Assembly: GCA_023262255.1 (NCBI GenBank)
Contig: JALRBT010000008.1
Span: 1-32,692, forward strand
Direction: 5' to 3'
DNA: 32,692 bases
DNA from: Ilumatobacteraceae bacterium
Lineage (GTDB): Bacteria; Actinomycetota; Acidimicrobiia; Acidimicrobiales; Ilumatobacteraceae
This document shows positions 29,789 to 32,692 of the stretch, in pieces. The notes below the pieces were generated by a model. The model did no database searches and was not told the origin of the DNA. It saw only the letters and a list, made by a program, of their open reading frames with translations. Every line of letters begins with the position of its first letter. The first letter of the stretch is position 1. Both the position numbers and the translations under genes were made by a program.

Positions 29789-30342
29789 ACCTCCATGACT
29801 TCTTGTTCCTTGCGGGCTGCGGCTTTGTCGATGTGGTCCACGTGCTCCTGGGTCATCTTGTCCAGATCCTTTTCAGCACGTTCGAGATCGTCCTTGGAAA
29901 TGTCGCCATCCTTCTCGGCGGTTTCCATGGCCTTGCGCGCGTCGCGTCGAATACCGCGAATGGTCACACGACCCTCCTCGGCGATATTCTTCACCACCTT
30001 CACGTAGTCCTTGCGTCGTTCCTCGGTGAGCGCCGGGAACGCCAGACGAATCACCTGGCCGTCGTTGCTGGGGGTCACACCGATGTCACTCGCCATGAGC
30101 GCCTTCTCGATTGCAGCGATCGCTGAGCGGTCGTGTGGCTTCACCACCAGCATGCGGGCCTCGGGCACCTGGAAACTGGCCAACTGCTGCAGGGGCACCG
30201 GGGCGCCGTAATAGTCAACGTTGAGTTTCTCGATCAGCGCGGGTGACGCACGTCCCGTACGTACCGCCACGAACTGGTGCTGCACGTGCTCGATGGCCTT
30301 GTCCATCTTGTCGAGCGACTCGAGCAACGTGTCGTCGATCAC
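29785..30342 (-). CDS. frr: Ribosome recycling factor
   Basis: KMDKAIEHVQHQFVAVRTGRASPALIEKLNVDYYGAPVPLQQLASFQVPEARMLVVKPHD; LTEERRKDYVKVVKNIAEEGRVTIRGIRRDA. Confidence 0.97.
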   Translation of the reverse strand: MIDDTLLESLDKMDKAIEHVQHQFVAVRTGRASPALIEKLNVDYYGAPVPLQQLASFQVPEARMLVVKPHDRSAIAAIEKALMASDIGVTPSNDGQVIRLAFPALTEERRKDYVKVVKNIAEEGRVTIRGIRRDARKAMETAEKDGDISKDDLERAEKDLDKMTQEHVDHIDKAAARKEQEVMEV

Positions 30343-31070
30343 GCGACCAGCGTACCGATTTCTTCGCCCTGGAGTATCGCTCGCAGATTGCCCCGCTGCA
30401 ACAAGTTGAATACGACGATCGGCAACTTGTTGTCCATGCAGAAGGTGATGGCGGTGGAGTCCATCACGCGCAGTCCCTTGTTGATGACGTCGAGATGCGA
30501 GAGACGAGAGAAACGTGTGGCGTTCTTGTCCACCTTCGGGTCGGCGGAGTAGATGCCATCCACACCGGAATGCGTGCCCTTCAGGATTGCTTGCGCTTCG
30601 ATTTCCGCGGCGCGCAGTGCGGCCGCGGTGTCGGTGGTGAAGAACGGGTTGCCGGTTCCTCCGGCCAGGATGACGATTCGTCCCTTTTCCAAATGGCGCT
30701 CGCAGCGGCGACGAATGTAGGGCTCGGCGACCTTGGGCATTTCCACCGCGGTCATCACGCGCGAGTGCTGACCTACGCGCTCGAGGGCATCCTGTAGCGC
30801 CAAACCGTTGATGACCGTTGCGATCATTCCCATGTAGTCGGCCTGGGCTTGGTCCATTCCGCGGCCGCTGCCCTTGGTGCCACGCCAGAAGTTGCCGCCG
30901 CCGACCACGACGGCAATGTCAACCCCGAATTCCTCCCGAGCGTCGCGCAACTCGCCGGCCAGTTGGGCCAACACGTCGTTGTCGAGCCCGAAGCCCGACT
31001 TTTCGGCGAGTGCCTCGCCCGACAATTTCAATACCACTCGTTTCCAGCGGGGCTGGGTACGAGCAGTCAT
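30339..31070 (-). CDS. pyrH: Uridylate kinase
   Basis: RWKRVVLKLSGEALAE, VVVGGGNFWRGTKG, DYMGMIATVINGLALQDALE, ILAGGTGNPFFTTDTAAALRAAEI, GVYSADPK-like motif DGIYSADPKVDKNA. Confidence 0.97.
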   Translation of the reverse strand: MTARTQPRWKRVVLKLSGEALAEKSGFGLDNDVLAQLAGELRDAREEFGVDIAVVVGGGNFWRGTKGSGRGMDQAQADYMGMIATVINGLALQDALERVGQHSRVMTAVEMPKVAEPYIRRRCERHLEKGRIVILAGGTGNPFFTTDTAAALRAAEIEAQAILKGTHSGVDGIYSADPKVDKNATRFSRLSHLDVINKGLRVMDSTAITFCMDNKLPIVVFNLLQRGNLRAILQGEEIGTLVA

Positions 31071-31082
31071 GCGTCTCCGAGA

Positions 31083-31871
31083 TTACCCGATTTCCACCTG
31101 GGCGAACCGCACGATCGAAGCCGAGCCGATGACTTGTTTGACCGACTGCTTGTCGTCCTTGGCATACGGTTGCTCGAGCAAGCAGAGGTCCTTGAAGAAG
31201 CCGTTGAGTTTGCCGTCGACGATCTTGCCGATTGCCGCCTCCGGCTTGCCTTCGTTGCGGGTAGCAGTTTCGAGGGTGGCGCGCTCTGCGGCGACAACGT
31301 CGGCCGGCACCTCGTCGCGAGTGAGATACTTCGGACGCGCGAACGCAACGTGCACGGCGATGTCGTGGGCCAATTCCTCGGTTGCGCCACTCATCTCAAC
31401 GACCACCACGTTGACGCCACGACCACCCTGAACGTGGATGTAGGAGTCCATGATGTTGCCTGCAGCGGCCTCGAATCGCACCACTTCGCCGAGTTCGATC
31501 TTTTCCTTGAGGAGGATCTTGAGGTCGTCGAGTTCCTTGGTGCGATCGGCGACTGCCGCTTCGCCCTTCACACGAACGAGATCGGCCAAGGTTTGGGCCT
31601 CGGCCACGAACGACTCGCTCGCCGCAACGAAGTCGGTTTCACACTTCAACTTGACGATCGCAGCCAGCGGACAGTCGATGGAGAGCGCCACCACACCCTG
31701 GTTGTTGTCGCGATCGGAACGCTTGGCGCTGGCCGCCAAACCCTTTTCGCGCAGCCAGGTTTTTGCCGCCTCGACGTCGCCGTTGGCTTCCTCGAGTGCT
31801 TTCTTGCAGTCCATCATTCCGGCGCCGGTTGCCTGGCGCAGTGCTTGAACGTCCTTGGCGTTGACGGCCAT
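31083..31871 (-). CDS. tsf: Elongation factor Ts
   Basis: DVQALRQATGAGMMDCKKALEEANGDVEAAKTWLREKGLA; VKLKCETDFVAASESF; YIHVQGGRGVNVVVVEM. Confidence 0.96.
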   Translation of the reverse strand: MAVNAKDVQALRQATGAGMMDCKKALEEANGDVEAAKTWLREKGLAASAKRSDRDNNQGVVALSIDCPLAAIVKLKCETDFVAASESFVAEAQTLADLVRVKGEAAVADRTKELDDLKILLKEKIELGEVVRFEAAAGNIMDSYIHVQGGRGVNVVVVEMSGATEELAHDIAVHVAFARPKYLTRDEVPADVVAAERATLETATRNEGKPEAAIGKIVDGKLNGFFKDLCLLEQPYAKDDKQSVKQVIGSASIVRFAQVEIG

Positions 31872-32692
31872 TAGTTTGCCTCACCCACCAACTTGGCGTC
31901 GCGCGCAGCCTGCGCTGCTGCGGCTTCCGCGCGAGCACGAGCCTGATCCGCGGCGAACACCGCGTTGTCCACGACGGCGGTGGCGGCGCTCTGTACCTGA
32001 CCGCCAGCCTTCTCGGCAATGAATCGACCTTCGGCGATTGCCTCGGCGATGACACGCGTCATCAGTTCGTTGGCGCGGATGGCGTCATCGTTGCCCGGGA
32101 TGGGATACTGCACCAGGTTGGGGTTCACGTTGGTGTCCACCACCGCGATCACCGGAATGTTGAGCTTGTTGGCCTCGGTCACCGCGAGATGTTCGGTGGC
32201 CGTGTCGAGAACGAAGATGGCATCGGGCAGCCGAACCATGTTGCGAATGCCCGACAGGTTGCGCTGCAACTTGACGAGTTCGCGCGACATGAGGAGCGCT
32301 TCCTTCTTGGGGATTTGCGCCCACTCGGGTGACGCACTGAGACGCTCGAGTTCGATCATCTTGGACACACGCTTGGAGATGGTGCCGAAGTTGGTGAGCA
32401 TGCCACCGAGCCAACGCTCGTTGATGTACGGCATGCCGGATCGCTCGGCGTAGTTCTTGATCGGATCCTGGGCCTGCTTCTTGGTGCCGACGAACAGCAC
32501 CACGCCGCCGCCAGATGCAAGCTGACGAACGAAACCGTACGCGGCTTCGATGCGGGTGAGCGTTTGCTCGAGATCGATGATGTGGATGCCGTTGCGCTCA
32601 CCGAAGATGAAGCGCTGCATCGTGGGATTGCGACGCTGGGTTTGGTGTCCGAAATGGACTCCTGCCTCGAGCATTTGTCGCATGCTGATGAT
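31871..32692 (-). CDS. rpsB: 30S ribosomal protein S2 (5' end beyond window)
   Basis: (IIS)MRQMLEAGVHFGHQTQRRNPTMQRFIFGERNGIHIIDLEQTL...NERWLGGMLTNF; the frame stays open to the window end, so the true start is probably outside. Confidence 0.95.
   Translation of the reverse strand: MISMRQMLEAGVHFGHQTQRRNPTMQRFIFGERNGIHIIDLEQTLTRIEAAYGFVRQLASGGGVVLFVGTKKQAQDPIKNYAERSGMPYINERWLGGMLTNFGTISKRVSKMIELERLSASPEWAQIPKKEALLMSRELVKLQRNLSGIRNMVRLPDAIFVLDTATEHLAVTEANKLNIPVIAVVDTNVNPNLVQYPIPGNDDAIRANELMTRVIAEAIAEGRFIAEKAGGQVQSAATAVVDNAVFAADQARARAEAAAAQAARDAKLVGEAN

Noticed and set aside
1-32692. Defence, toxin-antitoxin, secondary-metabolite or complete mobile system within the window
   Set aside because: Apart from the truncated integrase-like start, all confidently assigned genes are housekeeping or common metabolic families; no support for such a system.

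Overview
High-GC actinobacterial chromosome window, probably Acidimicrobiia-like (lineage is an inference from gene content and order). It is dominated by conserved housekeeping operons. Minus strand, in descending coordinates: rpsB-tsf-pyrH-frr-cdsA-dxr-rseP-ispG; rimP-nusA-infB followed by a DsbA-like gene and a histone-deacetylase-family gene; a thioredoxin/YbbN-like gene; holA; lepA-MFS-photolyase; hrcA-dnaJ-rsmE-bldD-like-hemW; tRNA-Val(GAC). Plus strand: rpsT, a phosphotransferase, PAC2, proS, manA-like and an SGNH hydrolase. I see no defence system, CRISPR array, biosynthetic cluster or complete mobile element, and I do not claim an undescribed system. The most informative signals are: (1) a window-truncated ORF that looks like a tyrosine recombinase, directly downstream of the tRNA-Val 3' end, with a hairpin covering its Shine-Dalgarno, suggesting the edge of an integrated element; (2) a strong intrinsic terminator in the leader of rimP-nusA-infB, a candidate attenuator; (3) a BldD-like regulator that keeps the RxD-X8-RxxD c-di-GMP signature; (4) a 1-nt frameshift near the 3' end of the photolyase gene; (5) an orphan ComEA C-terminal HhH fragment next to holA with no comEC; (6) a 36-bp in-frame tandem repeat in the N-terminal extension of CdsA; (7) an Rv2466c-like DsbA protein with CPWA in place of CPWC.
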